From assembly GCA_039030175.1 (NCBI GenBank), contig JBCCER010000035.1:1-30496 (forward strand): a DNA stretch of 30,496 nucleotides. Direction: 5' to 3'. The position numbers were made by a program, and so were the translations under genes. The notes beneath the pieces are model-generated. The model was given only the letters and a program-made list of their open reading frames with translations. It ran no database searches and had not been told where the DNA came from. Each line of letters begins with the position of its first letter. Positions within the stretch are counted from its first letter, which is position 1. Source of the DNA: JANQGH01 sp039030175. GTDB lineage: Bacteria; Pseudomonadota; Alphaproteobacteria; DSM-16000; Inquilinaceae. Positions 8,472-16,845 of this stretch are shown here, piece after piece.

Positions 8472-8497
8472 CTGTTCCTCACACGTCAGGTGGATGG

Positions 8498-8516
8498 GAA
8501 GGGCCTTTGGCCTCTT
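8498..8516 (-). other. Weak stem-loop between permease and binding-protein genes
   Basis: AAGGGCC/GGCCTCTT around a TTT loop gives a short, slightly bulged hairpin in the 61-base gap between the permease stop (8533) and the binding-protein start (8471). It has no T-run on the minus strand, so a full terminator is unlikely. Confidence 0.3.
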
Positions 8517-8532
8517 GTTGGAGCGGTGGTGC

Positions 8533-9351
8533 TCATCTCTTCAGGCCTGCCCCGGCGAGGCCCTGGGTGAAGCGCCTCTGGGCCAGGAGAAAGCCAATAA
8601 TCAGCGGTGCGGTGATCAGCGTTGCCCCGGCCATCAACGGGCCGATATCGTCGCCGCTCTCCTCGTCCCGGAAGAACAGGATGCCGCGCGGCGGGGTCGC
8701 CAGCTCCGGCGACGTGGTCGCGACCAACGGCCAGAACAAATCGTTCCAATGGGCCGTCACCGAAAAGATCGAAAAGGCAATGACCGTCGGCATGCCGAGC
8801 GGAAAAGCCACGCGCCACGCGATCCCCATTTCCGACATACCGTCGACCCGGGCGGCGTCGATCAGTTGCGCCGGGATCTGTGCAAAGGCTTGCCGCAATA
8901 GGAAAAGACCAAATGCCGTGGCGATGAAAGGCAGGATCAGCGCCGCGTAGGTGTTGAGCAGCCCGACCTGACTGAAGGCGATAAAGATTGGAATCGCCGT
9001 GACATGGAACGGCACTAGGAGTGCCGCGATCACGGCGCCGAACAGCAGGCCGCGTCCAGGAAAGCGCCGGTGTGCCAGCGCGTAAGCGCAGGGCACAGTG
9101 ATCGCTATTTGCAGGATCAGGATACCGCCGGTGACGATCACGCCGTTCAGCAGATAGAGCGGGATGTCCGTCTCGGTGATTGCTTGCCAGTAGTTCGCCA
9201 GCGTCGGCTGCTGCGGCAACAGCGTCACCTCCGGCGTAAAGATCTCGTTGTGTGGTTTCAAGGAGACCGAGACCATCCAGACGAAGGGCAGCAGGACCAT
9301 GACGGCGCCCAGGCCGACCAGTCCGAAGGAGAGGATCGTACCGGGCCTCAT
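8533..9351 (-). CDS. ABC sugar-type permease, MalG/UgpE-like
   Basis: This 272-residue inner-membrane protein has about six helices and the binding-protein-dependent permease (EAA) motif IDAARVDGMSEMGIAWRVAFP at about two-thirds of its length, the contact site for the ATPase. The N-terminus MRPGTILSFG followed by SLKPHNEIF matches the MalG-type permease of carbohydrate-uptake family 1. The start is ATG 9351 because it overlaps the stop of the upstream permease (ATGA). The longer open frame reaching 10095 lies over that permease in another frame and was rejected. It partners the permease at 9348-10232. Confidence 0.93.
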   Translation of the reverse strand: MRPGTILSFGLVGLGAVMVLLPFVWMVSVSLKPHNEIFTPEVTLLPQQPTLANYWQAITETDIPLYLLNGVIVTGGILILQIAITVPCAYALAHRRFPGRGLLFGAVIAALLVPFHVTAIPIFIAFSQVGLLNTYAALILPFIATAFGLFLLRQAFAQIPAQLIDAARVDGMSEMGIAWRVAFPLGMPTVIAFSIFSVTAHWNDLFWPLVATTSPELATPPRGILFFRDEESGDDIGPLMAGATLITAPLIIGFLLAQRRFTQGLAGAGLKR

Positions 9352-10232
9352 CGGTAGTGAACCTTCCGTTCCACCAAGGCAATTTGCAGGGCGGTCAGCA
9401 GCAGCAGGGCCGCGAAGAACACGACGGTGATCGCGCTTGCATAACCTGCCTTGAAATAGACGAAGCCTTCCCGATAGAGGGCATAGACTATAGTGTCCGA
9501 GGCAAAGGCGGGGCCGCCATCGGTCATGGTCGCTACGGTCTCGAAGACGCGAAATGCGTTGGCCGCGGTGACGATCACGACGAACAGGGTGGTTGGGCCG
9601 AGCATCGGCCAAGTGACGCACCAAAAGCGGCTCCAGCCATGCTCGGCACCATCGATCGTCGCCGCATCGTAAAGGGTTGGGGAGATGGCGGAGAGGCCGG
9701 CCAGGAACAGCACCATGTTGTAGCCAACGCCCTGCCAGACGCCGATCGCCGCCAATGAATAGAGCACGAGCCCGCGATCGGTCAGCCATTGCTGTGGCGT
9801 CAGGCCTAGCGCCGCGATCCAATGGTTCAAGAGCCCCAGCGATGGGTGCATCAGCATCTGCCAGGCCACCGCCATCGCCACCAGAGTCGCGGCGACCGGC
9901 AGGAAGTAGACGGTGCGCAAAACAGCCGAAACGCGCGGCATCCGCCGCGCGATACCGTGCAGCCCCAGAGCGACCAGAAGGCCTAGGATCACTGATGTCG
10001 GGATCACGATTGCGGAGTAGATCAGCGTGTTGATCAGCGCGTTGCGCCCGAGCCTGGAGCCGAATAGATCGGCAAAGTTCTCCAGTCCGACCCATTCTGC
10101 GCTGCGGGCGCCGATCAGGTAGTCGGTAAAGGCCAAGACGAAGACGACGGCCACCGGCAGGAAGATGAACAGCACCACCGCAAGGGCTGCCGGCCCTGCG
10201 AGAAAAACGTCAGTGGCCAGTCGGCGGATCAT
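9348..10232 (-). CDS. ABC sugar-type permease, MalF/UgpA-like
   Basis: The 294-residue product has about six membrane helices and the EAA-type motif YDAATIDGAEHGWSRFWCVT. The N-terminal helix with VLFIFLPVAVVFVLAF and the FTDYLIG segment are typical of the MalF-like half of family 1 carbohydrate importers. Its ATG overlaps the ATPase stop and its own stop overlaps the next permease start, so the three genes are probably translated in step. No separate ribosome site is evident. Confidence 0.93.
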   Translation of the reverse strand: MIRRLATDVFLAGPAALAVVLFIFLPVAVVFVLAFTDYLIGARSAEWVGLENFADLFGSRLGRNALINTLIYSAIVIPTSVILGLLVALGLHGIARRMPRVSAVLRTVYFLPVAATLVAMAVAWQMLMHPSLGLLNHWIAALGLTPQQWLTDRGLVLYSLAAIGVWQGVGYNMVLFLAGLSAISPTLYDAATIDGAEHGWSRFWCVTWPMLGPTTLFVVIVTAANAFRVFETVATMTDGGPAFASDTIVYALYREGFVYFKAGYASAITVVFFAALLLLTALQIALVERKVHYR

Positions 10233-11308
10233 TGGGGCAGCTCTGCACGATTGCCGTGCTCATCGAACGGGTGCAGCGCTGAGATGTCGGCGGATAACCG
10301 CACATGATCACCGGTTGCCGGTCGCGGTTGCCCCCCACGCAGGATCGAGCGGAAGACAAAACCGTCCGGGTCGCGTAACTGGACAACCGTCTCTTCGCCC
10401 TTGTAGAGCAGGCTCTCGACCGTGGCGGCGAGCGGTCCCGCCTCGCCAATTGTCAAATCCTCGGGGCGGATCCCAAGATCCAACGTCGCACCGGCAGGGT
10501 GCAGCCGCTCCGCATATCCCCGGTCTAGAATGTTCATCCGGTGAAGGCCAATGAACTCCGCCACTGCCCGGCTTTGCGGTCGTTGGAACACCTCTTCGGG
10601 CGTGGCGATCTGGGCGATCCGACCGGCGATCATCACCGCCACCCGGTCGGCCATGGACAAGGCATCCGCCTGATCATGGGTGACCAGCAGGAACGGGTAG
10701 CCGGTGCGTGCGTGCAGGGCCCTAATTTCGTCTCGCGTATCGGCTTTCAACTGGGTATCCAGGTTGGACAGTGGTTCATCCAGGAAGAAGGCGGACGGCT
10801 CGCGGACCAAGGCGCGTGCCAAGGCAACGCGCTGTTGCTGCCCGCCCGATAGCTGCCCCGGCCGGCGGGAAAGCAGCGTATCCAACCGCAGTACCGCCGC
10901 GACTTGTCGAACCTTTTCGTCGATCTCGTGAAGCGCGGTTCGAGTCGGCCGGCTGATAAAACGGGCCCCGGGAAATCTCTGTGGCGCGGAAAGACTGCGC
11001 ATGCGCAGGGGCATCGCAATATTTTGATAGACGCTCATATGCGGGTAGAGCGCGTAGGACTGGAACATCAAGGCGACGTTGCGAGACGATGCGCTTTCCC
11101 GCGAGACATCCCGGCCGTGCAGCAGGACGCGCCCGTGGGTGGCAGCTTCCAACCCGGCGAACAGGCGCAGCGTCGTCGACTTGCCGCAGCCCGAGGCGCC
11201 CAGCAGTGCCAAAAACTCCCCATCGAACAGGTCGAGCGTAACGTCGTCCACCGCCACCACGTCCCCAAACCGCTTGGTAACACCGTCCAGGCGTAGCGCC
11301 GGAGTCAT
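10229..11308 (-). CDS. ABC transporter ATPase, MalK/UgpC family
   Basis: This 359-residue nucleotide-binding subunit has Walker A GASGCGKST (residues 37-45), Q-loop Gln83, signature LSGGQ (153-157), Walker B with Asp177-Glu178, and switch His211. The C-terminal third is the OB-fold/TOBE regulatory domain of the MalK/UgpC class (LGIRPEDLTIGEAG and following). Unusually, about 17 extra residues rich in Arg, Pro and Phe (roughly 107-127) separate the Q-loop from the signature helix. It energises the two permeases downstream. Its ATG overlaps the stop of the SLOG-like gene, and its stop overlaps the permease start. Confidence 0.94.
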   Translation of the reverse strand: MTPALRLDGVTKRFGDVVAVDDVTLDLFDGEFLALLGASGCGKSTTLRLFAGLEAATHGRVLLHGRDVSRESASSRNVALMFQSYALYPHMSVYQNIAMPLRMRSLSAPQRFPGARFISRPTRTALHEIDEKVRQVAAVLRLDTLLSRRPGQLSGGQQQRVALARALVREPSAFFLDEPLSNLDTQLKADTRDEIRALHARTGYPFLLVTHDQADALSMADRVAVMIAGRIAQIATPEEVFQRPQSRAVAEFIGLHRMNILDRGYAERLHPAGATLDLGIRPEDLTIGEAGPLAATVESLLYKGEETVVQLRDPDGFVFRSILRGGQPRPATGDHVRLSADISALHPFDEHGNRAELPQ

Positions 11309-11976
11309 GACGACTCTGTGTCAGATAATTTACAAAATTGTTGCGATTTCATCACTGCCGAAGCAGCCAGGGCTTGCAGGGCAAAGTCGATTGCCGTGGG
11401 AACGTCGGGCGCATGCTCCACGCCTTCGACATCCGGCGCGCCTTCCAATCCGATGACCGCTTTCGAAAAATGCAGCCCGAAGGCCACTTCGCTAAGTGTC
11501 CCATACGAACCGCCGACGGCGATCAATACACGGGCCGCTTTTGCGATCACCATATTGCGGGCTTCGCCCAATCCGGTCGGCAGGGGAACGCCGACGAACT
11601 CGTTCGCCTCGTCCGGATGGCTGCCCGGCAAGATTCCGATCATGAGGCCGCCCGCTGAGCTACATCCCGCAGAAACACTGCGCATAACGCCGGTGCGACC
11701 GCCACAAATCAAGGTAAGGCCAAGCTGTCCCATCGCGCGGCCCACGGCCTCTGCCGCAGATTCCTGAGCGACCGTTGCTTCTCTCGGGCCAATAACCCCG
11801 ACGACCAAATGGCGGAGGCTGTTGGATTCGCTGAGCGATTGGAAAGCCTCGAGCGGGGTAATCTCTGGGCCGGTCTCAGCGGCCTTTGCCGGCCCGACAC
11901 ACCAGGCCGCCGGATCAAGCGGCGCTCCGTCGATACATATGGTACCGTTGCCCGGGCTGGAGATCCGGTACACCAT
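11305..11976 (-). CDS. SLOG/LOG-like Rossmann-fold nucleotide-binding protein
   Basis: The 223-residue protein belongs to the LOG/TIGR00725-type group often misnamed lysine decarboxylase. The signatures are CGGRTGVM (about 91-98), AGGLMIGILPG (108-118) and GGSYGTLSE (155-163), the last corresponding to PGGxGTxxE of LOG proteins but without the Pro. LOG enzymes remove ribose 5-phosphate from modified nucleotides, while SLOG proteins bind nucleotide-derived ligands. Which applies here is unknown. The start at 11976 is supported by GGGGG five bases upstream. Earlier in-frame ATGs lie in the deoR intergenic region. The stop overlaps the ATPase ATG, so this gene leads a four-gene translationally coupled operon with a sugar-type ABC importer. 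Confidence 0.82.
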   Translation of the reverse strand: MVYRISSPGNGTICIDGAPLDPAAWCVGPAKAAETGPEITPLEAFQSLSESNSLRHLVVGVIGPREATVAQESAAEAVGRAMGQLGLTLICGGRTGVMRSVSAGCSSAGGLMIGILPGSHPDEANEFVGVPLPTGLGEARNMVIAKAARVLIAVGGSYGTLSEVAFGLHFSKAVIGLEGAPDVEGVEHAPDVPTAIDFALQALAASAVMKSQQFCKLSDTESS

Positions 11977-12009
11977 TGCACCCCCAATTTTGGTGACCAC
12001 ATCCAGACA

Positions 12010-12040
12010 GATATGTAAGATAGTTTCCAGATAGCATATC
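12010..12040. promoter_or_regulatory. Inverted repeat between divergent SLOG-ABC operon and deoR, candidate operator
   Basis: GATATG (12010-12015) and CATATC (12035-12040) form an inverted repeat with a 19-base spacer in the 97-base region between the two divergent starts. The region is AT-rich against its surroundings. It is where a DeoR-family repressor would be expected to act on both transcripts. No clear -35/-10 pair could be fixed. Confidence 0.4.
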
Positions 12041-12073
12041 CACATCGAGCCGGCAAGCGACCAACCGCGGATC

Positions 12074-12814
12074 ATGACGATAGCGCAGACCCCCCAACCC
12101 CTCTCCGAACGCCAAGCCGCGATTCTGGATCAGATCTCCAAGAATGGCTTCGTTACGATCGAGAGCCTGTCAGCGACCTTTGGTGTGTCGGCTCAAACCG
12201 TGCGGCGCGACATCATCACCCTGTCGAGCGACGGGCGTGTGCAACGCTTCCACGGCGGGGCCGGTCCTGCCGACGCGCTGGATCTGGCGCGCCTCGATTA
12301 CAATGCCAAGCGCGAGATCGCGGGGCCTGAGAAAGAAATCATTGCGGTCGAGGCTGCGAAGCGCGTGCCGGATCGGGCCTCGGTATTTCTTGACGTGGGC
12401 ACGACAATTGAAGCCTGCGCCCATGAATTGGCACGCCGCGATGGATTCACCGTATTCACGAACTCCATGCACTCGGCGATGGCATTCGATCCTGAGCGGC
12501 ATAGCGTCCACGTGCTTGGCGGACGGCTGGCGGGGCGAGACGGGTCATTGGTCGGGGAAGATGTCGTCCAGTACCTGCAATCGGTGCATTTGGACTTTGC
12601 GCTGATCGCCTGCTCGGCGGTTGACGAGACTGGTCGGGCGATGGATTTCGACATGTCGAAAATCGCGGTTAAGCGTGCCGCGATGGCGTCCTCGAAACGA
12701 TCTCTGCTGTTGACGACGCGCAGCAAGCTGAACCGGACGGCCTTGGCCACCGTCGCACCGTTGGACCAATTCGACGCCGTGGTGACCGAGACTGGGCTGC
12801 TTGACTCAATCTGA
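12074..12814 (+). CDS. DeoR/GlpR-family transcriptional regulator
   Basis: This 246-residue protein has an N-terminal DeoR helix-turn-helix (about 10-65: SERQAAILDQISKNG, GVSAQTVRRDIITLS, then GRVQRFHGGA). Its C-terminal sensor domain is of the sugar-phosphate isomerase-like type, with DVGTTIEACA, TNSMHSAMAF, HVLGGRL and SLVGEDV. The family mostly represses sugar or polyol operons and responds to a phosphorylated sugar. Being divergent from the SLOG-ABC operon, it is the likely regulator of that operon and of itself. The ribosome site (GCGGATC) is weak. The 210 bases downstream separate it from rpiR. Confidence 0.92.
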   Translation: MTIAQTPQPLSERQAAILDQISKNGFVTIESLSATFGVSAQTVRRDIITLSSDGRVQRFHGGAGPADALDLARLDYNAKREIAGPEKEIIAVEAAKRVPDRASVFLDVGTTIEACAHELARRDGFTVFTNSMHSAMAFDPERHSVHVLGGRLAGRDGSLVGEDVVQYLQSVHLDFALIACSAVDETGRAMDFDMSKIAVKRAAMASSKRSLLLTTRSKLNRTALATVAPLDQFDAVVTETGLLDSI

Positions 12815-12958
12815 TCGCTCGGTCCGAAAAGCATGCTCGAACTGTAGGGAAGACAGTCCAATTCGCGTGCGCGACGCCGATACCCGCGACCGATCGCATG
12901 CGCTCAAACTGAAGTCCGCACACCGCGAACTCGCGGTCAGCTCTGCTGAAGAGCCGTA

Positions 12959-12978
12959 TTGCAAGACAGCTTGCAAGA
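12959..12978. repeat. Tandem TTGCAAGA repeat upstream of rpiR, candidate operator
   Basis: TTGCAAGA occurs at 12959-12966 and again at 12971-12978, twelve bases apart. CTTGCAAG within the second copy is itself palindromic. It lies 47-66 bases before the rpiR start in otherwise gene-free DNA (12815-13024). RpiR-type regulators commonly bind short dyads near their own promoters. Role inferred. Confidence 0.35.
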
Positions 12979-13024
12979 AAGAGAATTTTGTGCAATGTCA
13001 CATGCAGACTGTTGCGGAGTTTGC

Positions 13025-13861
13025 ATGTCACTCATCGACAAGATTTCGGATCAGGCGCCGGCGCTGACGCCAAGCGAGCGGCGGCTCGTGGAGACGGTGA
13101 TCGACAGCCCGACCGCCGCGGCGCTTGGGACCGCGGGCGAGCTTGCAAAAGCCGTGGGGGTCCATGAGGCGACAGCGTCGCGCTTGGCAAAGAAGCTGGG
13201 GTTCGACAGCTATGCGTCCTTCCGTGATGCACTGCGCGATGAATTCATCGCCACACGCGAAACTGCCACCCGATTCGAGAAGACCATCGCGGAAAGCACG
13301 TCTGAATCGATCCTGGGCAAGCTAGCGCGGGACGAGGCCCAAGCGCTTGGCAGGATCGAGGAATTCGTCCGCCCCGAACAGATCGCAGAGATCGCCGGAC
13401 TACTGATGGGCGCAAACCGCATCGTCATTTATGGCTACGGCAACGCTGAAGTCTTGGCCCTGATGATGGTCAAACGGTTCCGGCGTTTCGGCAAGGAAGT
13501 TCAACGGCTCGACACAAATCCGCGTGGACTGGCCGAGCAGATGTTGGGGCTCGGCGTGGGCGATGTTGTTCTGAGCTTCGCCTTCCGCCGTGCGCCCCGG
13601 AGCTACGCCGCGCTCATCGAGACGGCGAAAGAGGCCGGGGCGACGACGATCATGATTTCGGGCAAGTCGGGCGCCCTTTTGGCGCCCCGGCCCGATCACC
13701 TGGTGACAGCGCCCCGATCCGGTGATCCGGACGCGTTTCAAACCCTCACCGTGCCGATGACGGTGTGCAATGCGATCGTGATCGCCGCCGGCCTGACCGC
13801 CAAGGAGGAATCGCTGAAGCAGCTCGACCGTCTGGGACGGTTGATCGAGCGCTTCGAATAA
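13025..13861 (+). CDS. RpiR/MurR-family transcriptional regulator with SIS domain
   Basis: The 278-residue protein has an N-terminal HTH_6 domain (about 2-76, with LTPSERRLVETVI and VHEATASRLAKKLGFDSYASFRDAL). A SIS domain for phosphosugar binding follows (about 125-255, with IVIYGYGNAEVLA and GDVVLSFAFRR). ATG 13025 is chosen because GGAG sits five bases upstream and the protein then begins at the usual distance from the HTH. The longer in-frame start at 12959 would translate the repeat region. The ATP-binding-cassette operon begins 23 bases after its stop on the same strand, so it is probably the local sugar-phosphate-responsive regulator of that transporter. Confidence 0.93.
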   Translation: MSLIDKISDQAPALTPSERRLVETVIDSPTAAALGTAGELAKAVGVHEATASRLAKKLGFDSYASFRDALRDEFIATRETATRFEKTIAESTSESILGKLARDEAQALGRIEEFVRPEQIAEIAGLLMGANRIVIYGYGNAEVLALMMVKRFRRFGKEVQRLDTNPRGLAEQMLGLGVGDVVLSFAFRRAPRSYAALIETAKEAGATTIMISGKSGALLAPRPDHLVTAPRSGDPDAFQTLTVPMTVCNAIVIAAGLTAKEESLKQLDRLGRLIERFE

Positions 13862-13884
13862 CAAAGAACCCAAGGGAGGATCAT

Positions 13885-15006
13885 ATGACAGTTCTTAGAG
13901 CAGCGCGCCTAGGCGCGATCGGTATTCTCATCTCGCCGGCGGCATTGGCCGACGACGAACTGGACGCCATGAGTCCCGACGAACTGCTGCCGCTGGCCCA
14001 GGAGGAAGGGACCGTGACGGTCTATTCCTTCACCAGCCGGATCGGCCGCGTCGAGACCGCATTCGAGGAAGCCTATCCCGGGATCGACCTGCAGGGCTTC
14101 GACATCTCGTCGACCGAACAGATCGCCCGGCTTCAGGCCGAAGCGCAGGCCGGCGTTACCAATGCGGACGTGATTTACATCTCGGATGTGCCGGTGGTTC
14201 TGCCGGCCTTGCTGGACGCCGGGATCATCGCCAACTACGTGCCGCCGCGCGTGGCCGATCGGGTGCCGGCCGAATTCCAGTCCCCGCTGCTGGCGCAACG
14301 GCAGTCCACCAAGGTGCTGATGTATAACGAGGAGGCTAACCCCGACGGCGCCCCGGTCGACAGCCTTTGGGACCTGACGCGCGACGAATGGAACGGCAGG
14401 GTCGTGATGGTCGATCCGCTCCAGCGGGGCGACTATCTCGACCTGATGACCGAGATCGTGCTGCGGTCGGACGAGATGGCCGAAGCCTATGAGGCGGAAT
14501 TCGGCGAGCCCATCGACCTCGACGGCGCGGCGAACGCGGGGGAGAAGTTCATCATCGACCTCTTTGCCAACGACGTGATCCTCGTCAGCTCCACCGACGA
14601 CGTGAACGCGGCGGTGGGTGCCATCGGCCAGGAGAACCCACCGATCGGCTTCACGTCCTATTCCGACCGTCGCGACAACGAGGAAGAGGGTTGGGCGCTG
14701 CAGGTGGCAAACGATGTGTCACCGGCACCCGGCATCATTTTCCCCGCCGTTTTGGCGCTCGCGGCCGAGCCGGCCCATCCGGCCGCCGCCCGGCTGGTGA
14801 TCGACTTCCTGATGGGTGACGAAAGCGAGACCGGCGGCCCGGGGCTGGCGCCGTTCTACGTTGCCGGTGACTATCTCACACGGTCCGACATTCCGTCGCA
14901 TCCCGATGCGGTCCCGCTCGACGCGTTTACCGCTTGGCGGGTCGACCCTGCTGAAACAGCCGGCATTCGGGCAGAGGTCGGGGATCTCGTCCTGACGCTT
15001 CAATAG
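13885..15006 (+). CDS. ABC solute-binding protein, AfuA/FbpA (Fe3+/phosphosugar) type
   Basis: The 373-residue secreted protein has a short signal peptide (cut near AALA|DDE at about residue 22). It belongs to the family 1/AfuA-FbpA group, with the strand TVTVYSFTSR, ADVIYISDVPVV, KVLMYNEEA and the SLWDLTRDEWNGRVVMVDP block common to these binding proteins. Family members bind ferric iron, phosphonates, thiamine or hexose phosphates. The RpiR regulator and the downstream phosphatase favour a phosphorylated organic ligand (inference). The start is ATG 13885, preceded by GGGAGGAT. The frame is open back to 13765 over the rpiR 3' end but has no start signal there. Confidence 0.88.
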   Translation: MTVLRAARLGAIGILISPAALADDELDAMSPDELLPLAQEEGTVTVYSFTSRIGRVETAFEEAYPGIDLQGFDISSTEQIARLQAEAQAGVTNADVIYISDVPVVLPALLDAGIIANYVPPRVADRVPAEFQSPLLAQRQSTKVLMYNEEANPDGAPVDSLWDLTRDEWNGRVVMVDPLQRGDYLDLMTEIVLRSDEMAEAYEAEFGEPIDLDGAANAGEKFIIDLFANDVILVSSTDDVNAAVGAIGQENPPIGFTSYSDRRDNEEEGWALQVANDVSPAPGIIFPAVLALAAEPAHPAAARLVIDFLMGDESETGGPGLAPFYVAGDYLTRSDIPSHPDAVPLDAFTAWRVDPAETAGIRAEVGDLVLTLQ

Positions 15007-15015
15007 TCGATCTTT

Positions 15016-15056
15016 GGGTAAGCGGGCGGGCGTTTGGACCTGCCTGCCTGCTTCCC
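15016..15056 (+). terminator. Intercistronic stem-loop between binding protein and permease genes
   Basis: AAGCGGGCGGGC (15020-15031) pairs with GCCTGCCTGCTT (15042-15053), with two G-U pairs, around a 10-base loop, and GGG/CCC extends it. It lies 10 bases after the binding-protein stop and has no T-run. It is a likely 3' stabiliser or partial terminator between the binding protein and the membrane genes. Confidence 0.6.
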
Positions 15057-15105
15057 TACAATCTTAGTCTCATAAACGAGGATCACCGGTATAGCCGAAG
15101 TCGCC

Positions 15106-16836
15106 ATGCGCGGACGGGGACGGCGCGTCATTTTCCGGCAGGGAACCCTGCTCAAGTTATTCGTGCTTGCGGTGCTGGTCTTGCTGATCGTGCTTCCGCT
15201 GCTGCGCACCGTTCTGTTCACCCTTCAGCCCGACACGATGCGCGCCTGGTCCGACGTCGTGACCGGGCGGCTGTCCACCAACCTATTCTACAAGCCGCTT
15301 GGAAACACGCTGCTGATCGGGGTTGTCGTGGCCGGGGGCTGCGTGCTGCTGGGCGGGTTTTTGGCCTGGCTCGTCGTGATGACCAACGTGCCCTTCCGCA
15401 GAACCATCGGCGTGATGGCCACGCTGCCCTTCATGATCCCGTCATTTGCCGCCGCACTGGCCTGGGGCTCGCTTCTTCGTAACGATCGGGTCGGCGGTCA
15501 AGTCGGCTGGCTGCAGGGCATGGGCCTCGATATTCCCGACTGGCTTGCCTGGGGCATGGTGCCGACGCTGATCGTGCTCACTCTGCATTATTTCAGCCTC
15601 GCCTTCACCATCATCGCCGCGGCGCTCGCGACCGTGAATTCCGACCTCGTTGAAGCTGCGCAGATCGTGGGCGCCAAGGGGCGGCGCATCCTGATGGGCA
15701 TCATCCTGCCCGTTGCAACGCCGGCGCTGGTCGCCGCTGGGTCGCTGTGCTTCGCGGGGGCCGTATCGAATTTCGCCACGCCTGCGCTTTTAGGGCTGCC
15801 CGTGCGGATGCAGACCCTGTCCACACGCCTTTTTGGCATGATCGAGGTGGGCCAGGTTGAGCGCGGCTATGTCATCGGCATCCTGCTGGTGGTCATCTCG
15901 GCCGCCATTCTGTGGGCGGGAAACCGACTCGTGTCGGGCCGCCGGTCCTACGCCACGATCACCGGCAAGGGTGGGCGTGCAAAGCGGTTCGACCTTCGCG
16001 GCGCGCGCTGGCCGCTCTTCGTCGTGAGCATGGTGATCTTGCTCTGCTCCACAGTCGTTCCGGTGATTGTCTTGACCGCATCGAGCCTCTCGCCGTCATC
16101 GGCCAACCTCTTTTCGGATTGGACACTGCATTACTGGGTGGGCCGGAGCGACCCCTCATTCGCGCAAGGCATTCCCGGCATCTCGTACAATGAGGAAATC
16201 GTTCGGGCGCTGACCGTGACGCTGGGCCTTGGGCTGGCGGTTGCCCTCACCGGGATGGCGGTAGGCCTGTTGGCGTCCTACACCACGGCGCGCCACCGCG
16301 AGGGGTGGATGTCGGCGACAATTACCCAGGTCTCGTTCCTGCCGCTGCTGGTCCCCGGCATTGCCTTCGGCGCCGCCTACATCGCCTATCTGGGCGCACC
16401 GATCGGTCCGTTCCCGGCGCTATACGGCACGTTCGCATTGCTCGTGATTGCCGGCACCGCCTACCTGCTGCCGTTTTCGGTCCAGACCGGCCGCGCGGTG
16501 ATCCAGCAGGTCGGCGGCGAGTTGGAGGAAAGCGCGCGGATAACCGGTGCAAGCTTCGCCCGCAGGCTTGCCCAGATCACAGTGCCCCTCGCGATCAGGG
16601 GCATGACAGCCGGCGGCATTTTGATCTTCGTCAAAATCGTCCGCGACCTGTCGCTGGTCGTGCTGCTGTTCACGCCGACCATGCCGGTCCTCTCGGTTCT
16701 GGCCTATCGCTATGCCTCTGAAGGGTTCGGCCAGTTCGCCAATGCAATCACGGTCGTGATCTTGTTCATCTCGATTGCGGCCACGTTGATCGCCAACCGA
16801 CTGCAATCGAAATCCCAGCCCTGGCTGAAAAACTGA
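15106..16836 (+). CDS. ABC iron/phosphosugar-type double permease (two fused MetI domains)
   Basis: The 576-residue inner-membrane protein has about 12 helices and two binding-protein-dependent permease domains in one chain, as in FbpB/AfuB/ThiP. Each half carries an EAA-type loop: VEAAQIVGAKGRRI (about 180-195) and EESARITGASFARRL (about 475-490). Both contact the same ATPase. The ATG at 15106 is followed by a basic stretch and then the first helix, as expected, although its ribosome site (GAGGATC, about 18 bases upstream) is distant. The ATPase start follows its stop by nine bases. Confidence 0.92.
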   Translation: MRGRGRRVIFRQGTLLKLFVLAVLVLLIVLPLLRTVLFTLQPDTMRAWSDVVTGRLSTNLFYKPLGNTLLIGVVVAGGCVLLGGFLAWLVVMTNVPFRRTIGVMATLPFMIPSFAAALAWGSLLRNDRVGGQVGWLQGMGLDIPDWLAWGMVPTLIVLTLHYFSLAFTIIAAALATVNSDLVEAAQIVGAKGRRILMGIILPVATPALVAAGSLCFAGAVSNFATPALLGLPVRMQTLSTRLFGMIEVGQVERGYVIGILLVVISAAILWAGNRLVSGRRSYATITGKGGRAKRFDLRGARWPLFVVSMVILLCSTVVPVIVLTASSLSPSSANLFSDWTLHYWVGRSDPSFAQGIPGISYNEEIVRALTVTLGLGLAVALTGMAVGLLASYTTARHREGWMSATITQVSFLPLLVPGIAFGAAYIAYLGAPIGPFPALYGTFALLVIAGTAYLLPFSVQTGRAVIQQVGGELEESARITGASFARRLAQITVPLAIRGMTAGGILIFVKIVRDLSLVVLLFTPTMPVLSVLAYRYASEGFGQFANAITVVILFISIAATLIANRLQSKSQPWLKN

Positions 16837-16845
16837 AGGCTTCGC

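Noticed and set aside
9352..10095. In-frame extension of the MalG-like permease frame at 8533-9351
   Set aside because: It overlaps a well-supported permease in another frame. The start at 9351 forms the ATGA overlap seen elsewhere in the operon.
11305..11976. Annotation as lysine decarboxylase
   Set aside because: The name comes from an old misassignment of LOG/TIGR00725-like proteins. No PLP-enzyme motif is present.
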